DNA of 39,223 nucleotides from Candidatus Monoglobus merdigallinarum. GTDB taxonomy: Bacteria; Bacillota; Clostridia; Monoglobales; Monoglobaceae. Below, in pieces: positions 1 to 9,188 of this stretch; within the stretch, counting starts at the first letter, position 1; every line of letters begins with the position of its first letter. The notes under the pieces are model-generated. The model was not told the origin of the DNA and did not search any database. It worked only from the letters and a program-made list of their open reading frames with translations. The position numbers were made by a program, and so were the translations under genes. Location: positions 1-39,223 of the forward strand of contig DXIJ01000034.1 in the NCBI GenBank assembly GCA_019112945.1. The letters run 5' to 3'.

Positions 1-58
1 TCGGAGCTGCGGGGAAAAGCGTGGTTTTAAAAGACAAAAATATTGCGGGGTGTTTTGA

Positions 59-2179
59 ATGATAAAAATAATCAAGAAAGACGGCACAAAGGAGGACTAT
101 AACGTCCAAAAAGTTGTCACAGCCGTTAAGAAATCAGCAAACCGCGCACTTATAACCTTCACTGAAGAAGATCTTAAAAATATCTGCGCCTTTGTTGACA
201 ACCGGGTCTTTAATATGGGTAAAAACGAGATCCATATTTCCGAAATGCACAATATTGTTGAGGGTGCGCTCGATATGGTAAATCCTATCGTTGCCAAGAG
301 CTACAGGGACTACAGAAACTACAAGCAGGATTTTGTGCATATGCTGGACGAGGTGTATCAAAAGAGCCAGGCCATTATGTACATAGGCGACAAGGAGAAT
401 TCAAACTCCGATTCCGCACTGGTCTCGACCAAGCGTTCGCTGATATTCAACCAGCTCAACAAGGAGCTCTATCAAAAATTCTTTATGACGGTCGAGGAGC
501 TTCAGGCCTGCCGCGACGGCTACATATACGTACACGATATGTCTGCCAGACGCGACACTATGAACTGCTGCCTGTTTGACGTAAAGACGGTTTTGAGCGG
601 CGGCTTTGAGATGGGCAATCTGTGGTACAACGAGCCAAAGACACTGGCTGTTGCCTTTGACGTTATAGGCGACATAGTGCTCTCGGCGGCAAGCCAGCAG
701 TACGGCGGATTTACGGTGCCGGAGGTCGACAAGCTGCTTGCGCCCTATGCCGAAAAGACCTACAATGCAAACAAAGAGCGGTATCTGAGCCTCGGCCTCA
801 GCGAAGAAGCGGCGGAGCGCGAGACGATGAAAGACGTACAGCGTGATTTTGACCAGGGCTTTCAGGGCTGGGAATACAAGTTCAACACCGTAGCCTCAAG
901 CCGCGGCGACTATCCCTTTATAACGGTGACCGCCGGCCTCGGTACAAGCAAGTTTGAAAAAATGGGCACGATATCGCTGCTCAATGTCCACAAGAACGGT
1001 CAGGGTAAAAAGGGCTGCAAGAAGCCTGTGCTGTTCCCTAAGATAGTATTTTTGTATGATGAAAATCTGCACGGCCCCGGCAAGGAGCTTGAGGACGTAT
1101 TCCGTGCCGGCGTAGAGTGTTCGGCAAAGACGATGTATCCCGATTGGCTGTCGCTGACCGGCGAGGGCTATGTAGCGGGTATATACAAAAAATATAAAAA
1201 GGTAATATCTCCGATGGGCTGCCGCGCGTTCCTGTCTCCGTGGTTCGAGAGGGGCGGCATGACGCCTGCCGACGACGATGATACTCCGGTATTTGTCGGC
1301 CGCTTCAATATCGGCGCAGTCAGCCTGAACCTGCCGATGATCTATGCCAAGGCTCAAAAGGAGAGCCGTGACTTTTATGAAGTTCTCGACTACTATCTTG
1401 AGCTTATCCGCAAGCTGCATATCAGGACGTATGAATATTTAGGCGAGATGAGAGCCTCAACAAATCCGCTTGCATACTGCGAGGGCGGCTTCTTGGGCGG
1501 ACACCTCGGCATACACGACAAGATAAAGCCGCTGCTTAAATCCGCGACCGCCTCATTCGGCATTACCGCGCTCAACGAGCTTCAGCAGCTGCACAACAAG
1601 ACCTCGCTGGTCGAGGACGGACAGTTTGCGATAGAGGTCATGGAATACATCAACAAAAAGGTCGCACAGTTTAAAGAAGAGGACGGCAACCTCTACGCGC
1701 TCTACGGAACCCCGGCGGAAAACCTCTGCGGGCTGCAAGTCAAGCAGTTCAGAAAGAAGTACGGGATTGTGGAAAACGTCTCTGACAGAGAATATGTCAG
1801 CAACAGCTTCCACTGCCATGTTTCCGAGGATATCTCTCCGATAACCAAGCAAAATCTCGAAAAGAGGTTCTGGGATCTTATGAACGGCGGAAAAATACAG
1901 TACGTAAAGTATCCTATCGACTATAACAAAAAGGCTGTCGAAACGCTTATCCACCGCGCTATGGATATGGGCTTTTATGAGGGCGTAAACCTCTCGCTCG
2001 CATACTGCGATGACTGCGGACACCAGGAGCTTGAAATGGACGTATGTCCCAAATGCGGCAGCCGCAATCTCACAAAGATTGACAGAATGAACGGTTATCT
2101 TTCATATTCCAGGGTCAAGGGCGACACAAGGCTCAACGATGCAAAAATGGCCGAGATCAAGGACAGGAGAAGTATGTAA
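59..2179 (+). CDS. nrdD: Anaerobic (class III) ribonucleoside-triphosphate reductase
   Basis: 706 aa; N-terminal ATP-cone-like region, C-terminal CxxC...CxxC zinc motif (YCDDCGHQ..DVCPKCGS) followed by glycyl-radical-like RMNGYLS; followed by nrdG. Confidence 0.97.
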   Translation: MIKIIKKDGTKEDYNVQKVVTAVKKSANRALITFTEEDLKNICAFVDNRVFNMGKNEIHISEMHNIVEGALDMVNPIVAKSYRDYRNYKQDFVHMLDEVYQKSQAIMYIGDKENSNSDSALVSTKRSLIFNQLNKELYQKFFMTVEELQACRDGYIYVHDMSARRDTMNCCLFDVKTVLSGGFEMGNLWYNEPKTLAVAFDVIGDIVLSAASQQYGGFTVPEVDKLLAPYAEKTYNANKERYLSLGLSEEAAERETMKDVQRDFDQGFQGWEYKFNTVASSRGDYPFITVTAGLGTSKFEKMGTISLLNVHKNGQGKKGCKKPVLFPKIVFLYDENLHGPGKELEDVFRAGVECSAKTMYPDWLSLTGEGYVAGIYKKYKKVISPMGCRAFLSPWFERGGMTPADDDDTPVFVGRFNIGAVSLNLPMIYAKAQKESRDFYEVLDYYLELIRKLHIRTYEYLGEMRASTNPLAYCEGGFLGGHLGIHDKIKPLLKSATASFGITALNELQQLHNKTSLVEDGQFAIEVMEYINKKVAQFKEEDGNLYALYGTPAENLCGLQVKQFRKKYGIVENVSDREYVSNSFHCHVSEDISPITKQNLEKRFWDLMNGGKIQYVKYPIDYNKKAVETLIHRAMDMGFYEGVNLSLAYCDDCGHQELEMDVCPKCGSRNLTKIDRMNGYLSYSRVKGDTRLNDAKMAEIKDRRSM

Positions 2180-2180
2180 G

Positions 2181-2675
2181 ATGCGCTATCACAACATTAC
2201 AAAGGACGATATGCTAAACGGCGAAGGTCTGCGTGTCGTCCTGTGGACGGCGGGCTGTCCGCATAAATGCCCGGGATGCCACAATCCTGTGACCTGGGAC
2301 GAAAACGGCGGACTGCCCTTTGGCGAATCCGAAAGGCAGGAGATATTCGATGAGCTCAGTCACAGCTATATCTCCGGAATAACGTTCAGCGGCGGCGATC
2401 CTCTGCATAAGACAAATATAGACGGTGTGACAGAGCTTGCCAAAGAGATACGCGCTAAATTTCCGGATAAGACGATTTGGCTTTATACCGGGTTTGAGTG
2501 GGAGCAGATATGTAATCTGCCGGTCGTCAAATATCTGGACGTTGTAATTGACGGCAGATTCGTTAAGGAAAAACTTGACAACAAGCTGCACTGGCGCGGA
2601 AGCTCGAACCAGAGGGTTATTGACGTCAAGGCGTCGCTGAAGCGCGGCAGCGCAGTACTATACGACAACAAATAA
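2181..2675 (+). CDS. nrdG: Anaerobic ribonucleotide reductase activating protein (radical SAM)
   Basis: MRYHNITKDDMLNGEGLRVVLWTAGCPHKCPGCHNPVTWD; radical-SAM CxxxCxxC; start set at ATG 2181 just after the nrdD stop rather than ORF-track start 2139. Confidence 0.95.
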   Translation: MRYHNITKDDMLNGEGLRVVLWTAGCPHKCPGCHNPVTWDENGGLPFGESERQEIFDELSHSYISGITFSGGDPLHKTNIDGVTELAKEIRAKFPDKTIWLYTGFEWEQICNLPVVKYLDVVIDGRFVKEKLDNKLHWRGSSNQRVIDVKASLKRGSAVLYDNK

Positions 2676-2690
2676 TAATAGGAGAACACA

Positions 2691-3221
2691 ATGTCAGGTA
2701 TAGCTAAGTTTGAAAAAGTCAGTCCTGCGCAGTTTGCCGCGGGCATGAAGAATAATTTTGAAAATATGAGCGATGCGGAAATAAGCTCTGCATATTCCGC
2801 GATAAAGCTTCCAAAGCGCGCCACCTCAGGCAGCGCGGGCTATGATTTTTACTCAGTGCTCGATTTTGAGCTGAGCCCCGGCGAGACGATAAATATTCCC
2901 ACCGGCATAAGGGTGAAAATGGAGCCTATGTGGGCGCTGCTTATTTATCCGCGCAGCGGACTGGGCTTTAAGTACCGCCTGCAGCTCAACAACACCGTAG
3001 GCGTTATCGACAGTGATTATTACTATTCCGATAACGAGGGGCATATCTTTATAAAAATAACAAACGACAGCAGAGAAAATAAAACCGTTGCGCTGAAGCA
3101 GGGCGACGGCTTTGCGCAGGGTATATTCACCCGCTTCGGCATGACGGTGGACGATGACGCAGATGAGATAAGGAACGGCGGATTTGGCAGCACAAGCAAA
3201 GGCGGCCGCAGAGATGGATAA
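2691..3221 (+). CDS. dut: dUTP diphosphatase, trimeric dUTPase family
   Basis: KRATSGSAGYDFYS, PRSGLGFKYRLQLNNTVGVIDSDYY and C-terminal RNGGFGSTSKGG motifs. Confidence 0.88.
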   Translation: MSGIAKFEKVSPAQFAAGMKNNFENMSDAEISSAYSAIKLPKRATSGSAGYDFYSVLDFELSPGETINIPTGIRVKMEPMWALLIYPRSGLGFKYRLQLNNTVGVIDSDYYYSDNEGHIFIKITNDSRENKTVALKQGDGFAQGIFTRFGMTVDDDADEIRNGGFGSTSKGGRRDG

Positions 3222-3951
3222 AAGCGCTGCAGAAAACAGATATCTTAATGGATTAAGAGACGGAATACCGATAGGTCTTGGTTACCTGTCGGTATCCTTT
3301 ACGTTTGGTATAATGGCGGTCTCGGGAGGACTGCCGGTTCTGGCGGCGCTCCTGATCTCTATGACCAACCTCACCTCCGCCGGGCAGCTGGCCGGGCTTT
3401 CGCTCATACTCAGCGGAGCGTCATATTTTGAAATGGCCGCGGCGCAGCTGATAATCAACATCAGATACTCGCTGATGTCCGTTTCTGTCTCACAAAAGCT
3501 CGGCAGCACAGGGACGCTTAACCGAATGGGGATAGCCTTTGGCATAACCGATGAGATATTTGCCGTCTCGGTCACAAACCCGAAACAGCTCGGCGCGCGG
3601 TATATGTACGGGCTGATGTGCCTGCCGTATATCGGCTGGGCTCTCGGCACTCTGCTCGGCGCGGCCGCCGGAATGCTGCTTCCGGAATCTATAAGGAGCG
3701 CTCTCGGCATTGCGATTTATGCCATGTTCATCGCGATAGTGATACCTCCCGCCAAGGACAGCCGCCCGATACTGTTTGTCCTGCTGGGTGCGGTATTTTT
3801 AAGCTCCTGCTTTGCATGGCTGCCGGGTCTTAACAGAATATCCGGCGGCTTTGCGATAATCATCTGCGCAGTAGTATGCGCCGCAGCAGGCGCAGCCATT
3901 GCTCCCATAGACCAAGATGACGACAGCACGGAGGCGCCGTATGGAACATAG
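3214..3951 (+). CDS. azlC: AzlC family branched-chain amino-acid exporter subunit
   Basis: GLRDGIPIGLGYLSVSFTFGIMA; multi-TM; overlaps the dut stop by 8 nt; followed by AzlD-like protein. Confidence 0.88.
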   Translation: MDKSAAENRYLNGLRDGIPIGLGYLSVSFTFGIMAVSGGLPVLAALLISMTNLTSAGQLAGLSLILSGASYFEMAAAQLIINIRYSLMSVSVSQKLGSTGTLNRMGIAFGITDEIFAVSVTNPKQLGARYMYGLMCLPYIGWALGTLLGAAAGMLLPESIRSALGIAIYAMFIAIVIPPAKDSRPILFVLLGAVFLSSCFAWLPGLNRISGGFAIIICAVVCAAAGAAIAPIDQDDDSTEAPYGT

Positions 3952-4261
3952 CTTGCTTATATATATCGCCGTAATGGCCGGCACTACCTACCTTATTAGA
4001 ATGCTGCCGCTGACGCTTATCCGCAGAAAGATAAAAAACAGATTTATCCTCTCCTTCCTGCATTATATGCCGTATGCGGTGCTCGGGGCAATGACCTTTC
4101 CGTCCATCTTATATTCAACATCAAGCGTCATATCCGCAGCTGCCGGAATGATTACCGCGTGCGCGCTTGCGTATATGCAAAAGAGCCTGCTGACGGTAGC
4201 CGTTTTCGCTGCCGCAGCCGTGTTTTTAACGGAGCTTGTAATTTGCAGCGGCCTGTTTTAG
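3941..4261 (+). CDS. azlD: AzlD family transporter subunit
   Basis: small multi-TM protein TTYLIRMLPLTLIRRKIKNRFILSFLHYMPYAVLGAMTFP; start at ATG 3941. Confidence 0.88.
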   Translation: MEHSLLIYIAVMAGTTYLIRMLPLTLIRRKIKNRFILSFLHYMPYAVLGAMTFPSILYSTSSVISAAAGMITACALAYMQKSLLTVAVFAAAAVFLTELVICSGLF

Positions 4262-4273
4262 GCAGCGCGGCAA

Positions 4274-4303
4274 AAGGCCGGGGGAACCGCTTCCCCCGGC
4301 CTT
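4274..4303 (+). terminator. Intrinsic terminator after azlD
   Basis: AAGGCCGGGGG-AACCGCTT-CCCCCGGCCTT perfect 11-bp stem. Confidence 0.75.
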
Positions 4304-4314
4304 AAATTATCAAC

Positions 4315-4523
4315 TCATGCCTCTGACATCGTCTTTATATCATCGATATCACTTAAAAACCGTGTCTGCTCCGCAATATCTGCATTATTAAAAAAACTGC
4401 AATATCATAGTCACTTGCGGGAGCACAATCACCTCTTGCCCGCGAGCCGAACAAAATAATTTTTCTAATGCCTCCTTATGCCGGCGACGCCTTTCGTATT
4501 TGTTCAATCACATAATTTCCCAT
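4315..4523 (-). pseudogene. Decayed MNT-type minimal nucleotidyltransferase (HEPN/MNT antitoxin-like)
   Basis: Minus-strand reading MGNYVIEQIRKASPA*GGIRKIILFGSRARGDCAPASDYDIAVF / (frameshift at A7 4390-4396) NNADIAEQTRFLSDIDDIKTMSEA*; GSRARGx(6)SDYDIAV is the classical MNT signature; in-frame TAA at 4476-4478. Confidence 0.82.
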
Positions 4524-4553
4524 AACTTCACGCCTTTGCTTTACTTAAGTACT

Positions 4554-4582
4554 AATATATCATGCCGGGCCGGTTATGTCAA
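4554..4582 (-). promoter_or_regulatory. Sigma-A-like promoter for the MNT pseudogene
   Basis: minus strand TTGACA(4582-4577)-N17-TATATT(4559-4554). Confidence 0.65.
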
Positions 4583-4665
4583 CATCTCCCGGGCTTTGGT
4601 AAAATGATTTTTAATCCGGCGCACAAAATCAGCAGCGGCTCATATTATATAGTGAGGTGTTTGAG

Positions 4666-5556
4666 ATGAGCAAGTATAAAACTTTAGGATTTATCGGCGG
4701 CGACAGGAGACAGCTCTATGTTATTTCGGGGCTGGCTGAGGACGGCTACAATATCAGCGTTTTCGGTATTGACGAGGGGCTCGGGGCAACAGATAAAATA
4801 CGGCTGTGCTCCGACGTTTGCGATGTGGTTTCATCATCTGACGCAATCGTGCTTCCGGTACCGTATTCCTCGGTTCTGTGCGGCGATAATATAAACACTC
4901 CGCTCAGCCGCGGCGAGATACGCTTTGCCGAGCTGTCCTCCGCCATTGACACATACGGCACCGGGCTGATCCTGGCGGGCAGAGCGGATGAACGGCTGCG
5001 CGCGCTTGAATGCTGCGGAGCCTTAAAGGTTATCGACTATATGGAGCGCGAAGAGCTTGCCGTCTTAAACGCCATTCCCACAGCCGAGGGTGCGATAAAG
5101 CTTGCTATGAACGAGCTTCCCGTCACCATTCACGGCTCCGAATGTCTGGTGACAGGCTTCGGGCGGGTCAGCAAGATCCTGTGCCGGGCGCTTTACGGGC
5201 TCGGTGCAAAGGTCACCGTGTCGGTAAGGAAAAAGGGCGATCTGGCATACATAAAGGCGTTTGGCTACGAGGGAGCAGACATCACAAAGCCCCTTGAGGC
5301 GCCCAAGCGGTACGATATAATCTTTAACACCGTTCCGCATTTGATAATAGACCGCGGTATGCTCGGTGCGCTCCGAAGCGACACGCTTGTGATAGATCTT
5401 GCCTCAAAACCCGGAGGCGTGGATTTCGAGGCAGCCAAAGAGCTTGGCAGAAACGTTATCTGGGCGCTGTCGCTGCCCGGAAAGACGGCTCCAATGACTG
5501 CCGGCAATATTATTCGAGACACTATTAACAATATTCTATCAGAGCAGGAGAGGTGA
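4666..5556 (+). CDS. dpaA: Dipicolinate synthase subunit A
   Basis: MSKYKTLGFIGGDRRQLYVISGLAEDGYNISVFG; NAD-binding region VTGFGRVSKILCRALYGLGAKVTVSVR; followed by flavoprotein subunit; ATG 4666 has RBS GAGGTG (GTG 4657 is the ORF-track alternative). Confidence 0.93.
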   Translation: MSKYKTLGFIGGDRRQLYVISGLAEDGYNISVFGIDEGLGATDKIRLCSDVCDVVSSSDAIVLPVPYSSVLCGDNINTPLSRGEIRFAELSSAIDTYGTGLILAGRADERLRALECCGALKVIDYMEREELAVLNAIPTAEGAIKLAMNELPVTIHGSECLVTGFGRVSKILCRALYGLGAKVTVSVRKKGDLAYIKAFGYEGADITKPLEAPKRYDIIFNTVPHLIIDRGMLGALRSDTLVIDLASKPGGVDFEAAKELGRNVIWALSLPGKTAPMTAGNIIRDTINNILSEQER

Positions 5557-5560
5557 TAGT

Positions 5561-6145
5561 ATGGACAATGCCTTAGACGGGCTGAAAATCGGATTCGGCG
5601 TGACCGGTTCGTTTTGTACAATATTTAAAATTATTCCGGTCATACGCAGGCTGCGCGGCTGCGGCGCGGCTGTGTTCCCGATTCTTTCCGAGAACACCTC
5701 GGCCACCGATACAAGATTCGGCAGCTCCGCAGACTTTACAGCTCAAATCACAGAGGCCTCCGGAAGCACGCCGATGACCTCAATAACACAGGTAGAGCCG
5801 ATCGGACCCAAACAGCTGTTTGATGTTCTCGTAGTAGCACCGTGCACCGGTAATTCTATCGCCAAGATAGCAAACGGCATTTCGGACACAACAGTAACTC
5901 TGGCGGTCAAGTCGCACCTGCGCAACAACCGTCCGGTCGTTATCGCAGTCTCAACAAACGACGGACTAAGCGGCAATGCAAAAAACATAGGCGTCTTGCT
6001 TTCAAGAAAAAACATATACCTGGTTCCGCTCGGACAGGACGACTTCATGGATAAGGAAAATTCACTTGTATCGGATTTTGACCGCGTGGAGGATACCGTA
6101 ATTTCAGCGCTAAACGGCAGACAAATCCAACCCATTCTTATTTAA
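5561..6145 (+). CDS. dpaB: Dipicolinate synthase subunit B (flavoprotein family)
   Basis: LKIGFGVTGSFCTIFKIIPVIRRL...VVAPCTGNSIAKIANGISDTTVTLAVKSHLRN. Confidence 0.93.
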   Translation: MDNALDGLKIGFGVTGSFCTIFKIIPVIRRLRGCGAAVFPILSENTSATDTRFGSSADFTAQITEASGSTPMTSITQVEPIGPKQLFDVLVVAPCTGNSIAKIANGISDTTVTLAVKSHLRNNRPVVIAVSTNDGLSGNAKNIGVLLSRKNIYLVPLGQDDFMDKENSLVSDFDRVEDTVISALNGRQIQPILI

Positions 6146-6157
6146 CACATATTAAAG

Positions 6158-6186
6158 GACGCCCTGCCATGCCGCGGGCGTCTTTT
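6158..6186 (+). terminator. Intrinsic terminator after dpaB
   Basis: GACGCCC-tgccatgccgc-GGGCGTC followed by TTTT. Confidence 0.75.
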
Positions 6187-6362
6187 GCTTTACACACATC
6201 AGGGTTATGTAAATCATTTAAATACTTTTGATGTGCACAAGGATTATTGTGTAAAAATTAACAAATTAAAATCTTATCCCACCAAAATGCAACTTTTTTA
6301 TAAAAGCCTCGTCTAACGATATGTAAGCAAATCAATCATATACTTATTTATAGGAGGATATT

Positions 6363-7607
6363 ATGAAAAGAACTATTGATATGAAAAGGATAATTGCTTC
6401 GCTGACAGCAGCAGGACTTCTGACAACCGGAGCCTCCTGTGTGTTTGCCGACAGCGCCGCTGAGGACATAACCGCAGCGCAGGACAGCATTGTAGCAGAG
6501 GACAGCGTTTCATACAACGGCTCTTCTATTATACTGCAATCCGCAGAGATCAACGGACAAGCCTATGTTCCGCTCAGACAAGCTATGGAAGCATTAGGAT
6601 ATACTGTTACATGGAATGCGGAAACACAAAATGTGGTCTGCCGCAGGGGCGCAGTGGAACTCGGACTCACGGTCGGTCAGGATCTCTATTACTTCTCAAA
6701 GACCGCACCCGCTCCGATAGGTGCCGCACCCGTCCTTTATAATGACGAGGTAACATATGTACCGGTACAGTTCCTGACGGAGGTTGCCGGAGCAGCTGTT
6801 TACTACGGCGAAGAGAACGGAATAACAGTCGTTGAGCCTGCCTCTGTGACTGTAAACTCTGTCTCTGAGGACGCAAACGGCAACGTCACCCTCTCGGTTC
6901 AGGACGCTTTAAGGGGCGAGGTCATTGTCAGAATAAGCGAGGATACCGAAGTCTCTCAGGGACTTGACATTCAGTCGCTTGAAAGCGGCAGCGAGCTGCT
7001 CATAGGCTATGGCGTTGCCATGACGATGAGCATCCCGCCTCAGACAACCGCTATCTCTGTTGCTTTAGTGCAAGCGGACGCTCAGAGCAGCACATCGGCT
7101 GTTACTGTAAAGTCAGTAGAAGATGATGAGTTCGGCGGCTTTTTAATGGTTGAAGATGAAAACCTCGGCGAGGTCAAAGTCAGAGTCGGAGACGATACTC
7201 TCATAAACGGAGTAAAGAGTACAGATCTGAGCGGGATATCAGCAGGTCAGACAATTGAGATAGTATACAGCGACGCCATGACAATGAGCATTCCGCCTCA
7301 GACGACCGCAGTATCTATCAACACATCAAGCACTGACCGTGCCGGCGAAAACACCGCAATCGAGAACGCTGCGTTTGAGGGCGTGATCGTATCCGTAAGT
7401 GAAAACTCGATCGTCATTGACGAAAACGGCTCCGAGCGCGCTCTCAATATCACGGACGAGACAAGAATTTTTCACGGAAACGACAAGAGAATCTACGGCA
7501 TTGACGACTTGACAGAGGGTGTTAAGGTCAGGGGCGAGAGAGAGGCTGTTGAGACAAGGAGCATCCCCCCGATCTCCAACGCAGTTTCAGTTGAGATCGT
7601 TGACTAA
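6363..7607 (+). CDS. Secreted copper-amine-oxidase N-terminal-like domain protein with three repeated C-terminal modules
   Basis: RBS AGGAGG; signal peptide; CuAO-N-like NGQAYVPLRQAMEALGYTVTWNAETQNVV; repeated ...MTMSIPPQTTAxSV... Confidence 0.8.
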   Translation: MKRTIDMKRIIASLTAAGLLTTGASCVFADSAAEDITAAQDSIVAEDSVSYNGSSIILQSAEINGQAYVPLRQAMEALGYTVTWNAETQNVVCRRGAVELGLTVGQDLYYFSKTAPAPIGAAPVLYNDEVTYVPVQFLTEVAGAAVYYGEENGITVVEPASVTVNSVSEDANGNVTLSVQDALRGEVIVRISEDTEVSQGLDIQSLESGSELLIGYGVAMTMSIPPQTTAISVALVQADAQSSTSAVTVKSVEDDEFGGFLMVEDENLGEVKVRVGDDTLINGVKSTDLSGISAGQTIEIVYSDAMTMSIPPQTTAVSINTSSTDRAGENTAIENAAFEGVIVSVSENSIVIDENGSERALNITDETRIFHGNDKRIYGIDDLTEGVKVRGEREAVETRSIPPISNAVSVEIVD

Positions 7608-7667
7608 TCAATAAATACCGCAAAAAAATTAATTTCCTATTATGATATACAGGCGTTAATTTTTTAG

Positions 7668-7695
7668 AAAAGGCCACCGGTTGGGTGGCTTTTTC
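7668..7695 (+). terminator. Intrinsic terminator
   Basis: AAAAGGCCACC-ggttg-GGTGGCTTTTT. Confidence 0.8.
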
Positions 7696-7703
7696 TATGC
7701 CTC

Positions 7704-7732
7704 TTGACAGCACAGACAATTTAAAGTATAAT
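7704..7732 (+). promoter_or_regulatory. Consensus sigma-A-like promoter for PP2C/FHA pair
   Basis: TTGACA-N17-TATAAT, exact match to consensus. Confidence 0.8.
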
Positions 7733-7829
7733 AAATTTAAGCAATGGGCTGCGTTTTTTGTTAATTCGCCCGGCGGAACAAGCATCTGCGCTTTGCTGCC
7801 GGGACACGCACGCCGGAATGGAGACAGTT

Positions 7830-8540
7830 ATGGATATTTCATCGGCCCGAAACGCGGGCGAGGCGGAGATAAACCGCGATTATATAGGTATGCTTGAAGA
7901 CAGGGGCTGCGGCTGCTTTGCGGTCTGTGACGGGTCTCCGAGCAGCTTTGCGGCAAGCAACGCCTCCGAAATAGTTATTGACTCGGTCTTAAGTGATTTT
8001 AAAAAGACCTCGGATGTCAGCCGCGAAACCATTGTAAATTATTTTAAAAATGCCGATGAAAAACTGTGGTCGCTCACCCGCGAATCGGGCGGCGGGCTTG
8101 AATACAAGACCTCCGCTGCGGTGCTGCTGACAGACGGCAGCTGTGTTATCTGCGGGCATCTCGGGAACTGCCGCATGTACTATATCGGCGAGAAATATCT
8201 TCAATATATCACTCCCGACCACACACTGGCATACCGCGCGCACTCTGACGGCAAATTCCGCTTCCCCGGCATCAGAAAAAGCCCTGACCGCAGGAAGCTT
8301 ACCGCATACATAGGCGCTGACCCAATGTGTGAGGCGGAAATAATCACTCCTATAGCGGTAAAGGGCGGCGACGGCATTTTACTTTGTACCGATGGATTTT
8401 GGGAAAATATTACCGAAAGACAAGTTGAGAGGACGCTCAGGCATTCAAAGTCCTCCTCGGAGTGGCTCAGAAAAATGCTGAAAATTGTCAGAAAGAACGG
8501 GCCCAAAGACAATTACAGCGCGATAACCATTATTTTTTAA
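7830..8540 (+). CDS. PP2C-family serine/threonine phosphatase-like protein
   Basis: EINRDYIG, FAVCDGS, TSAAVLL, LLCTDGFWE, PKDNYSAI motifs; ATG 7830 has upstream GGAGA. Confidence 0.82.
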   Translation: MDISSARNAGEAEINRDYIGMLEDRGCGCFAVCDGSPSSFAASNASEIVIDSVLSDFKKTSDVSRETIVNYFKNADEKLWSLTRESGGGLEYKTSAAVLLTDGSCVICGHLGNCRMYYIGEKYLQYITPDHTLAYRAHSDGKFRFPGIRKSPDRRKLTAYIGADPMCEAEIITPIAVKGGDGILLCTDGFWENITERQVERTLRHSKSSSEWLRKMLKIVRKNGPKDNYSAITIIF

Positions 8541-8552
8541 AGGAGACCTGCT

Positions 8553-9173
8553 ATGAATATATTAAATAATGTGCTGCTTGTCGCTGCAGCATTATTTGTA
8601 ATCTCAATGATCTTTATCTGCCTGGGACTGTTTCTGAATCCTAAGCAAAAGACAAAGGCCGCCGAACCTGCCGATACATTTGACGGCTATGATACTGCCG
8701 CGCCGGAACCGCCGTCTGCAGAAGATGAAACCGCCGAGGACGAGACCGCCGAGGACGAAACCGCCGAGGATATTGACGATACCCAAGACGATAATGACAT
8801 AGAGCCGGACGGCGAGGCGGACGAAAACGGCGAGGACAGCGGGGCAGACGATGAGCCGGAAAAAGAACCGGAAAAGCACAGCGGTATAGATGCCGTTATC
8901 ACTATCATTGAAACAGACGAGTCTCTCAGCGTAAATGTTGAGGATGAGATCCTCATTGGGCGCAACCCGCAGTGCGATATCGTTATAAGCCGGCCGATGG
9001 TTTCATCCGTACACTGTGTACTGATGCGCGAGGGTAAAAAGCTTATGGTCGAGGATAACAACTCAACCAACGGCACACTGCTCAACGGTAAGCCGCTGAA
9101 GCATATTATTGAATTAAAAAACAACGATGTGCTGACGCTGGGCGAACCGATGATAAAAATCAACTTCAATTAA
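8553..9173 (+). CDS. Membrane-anchored FHA-domain protein
   Basis: N-terminal TM, acidic linker, then FHA core EILIGRNPQCDIVISRPMVSSVHCVLMREGKKLMVEDNNSTNGTLLNGKPL. Confidence 0.9.
   Translation: MNILNNVLLVAAALFVISMIFICLGLFLNPKQKTKAAEPADTFDGYDTAAPEPPSAEDETAEDETAEDETAEDIDDTQDDNDIEPDGEADENGEDSGADDEPEKEPEKHSGIDAVITIIETDESLSVNVEDEILIGRNPQCDIVISRPMVSSVHCVLMREGKKLMVEDNNSTNGTLLNGKPLKHIIELKNNDVLTLGEPMIKINFN
8724..8768 (+). repeat. 15-bp tandem repeat x3 (DETAE) in FHA protein linker
   Basis: gatgaaaccgccgag gacgagaccgccgag gacgaaaccgccgag. Confidence 0.9.
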
Positions 9174-9188
9174 ACAAATAAAAATATA

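Noticed and set aside
896-1420. Long antisense ORFs (e.g. 174 aa opposite nrdD, and 15920..16906 + opposite pyrF/pyrC)
   Set aside because: Shadow frames of well-identified conserved genes; composition and lack of RBS argue against coding
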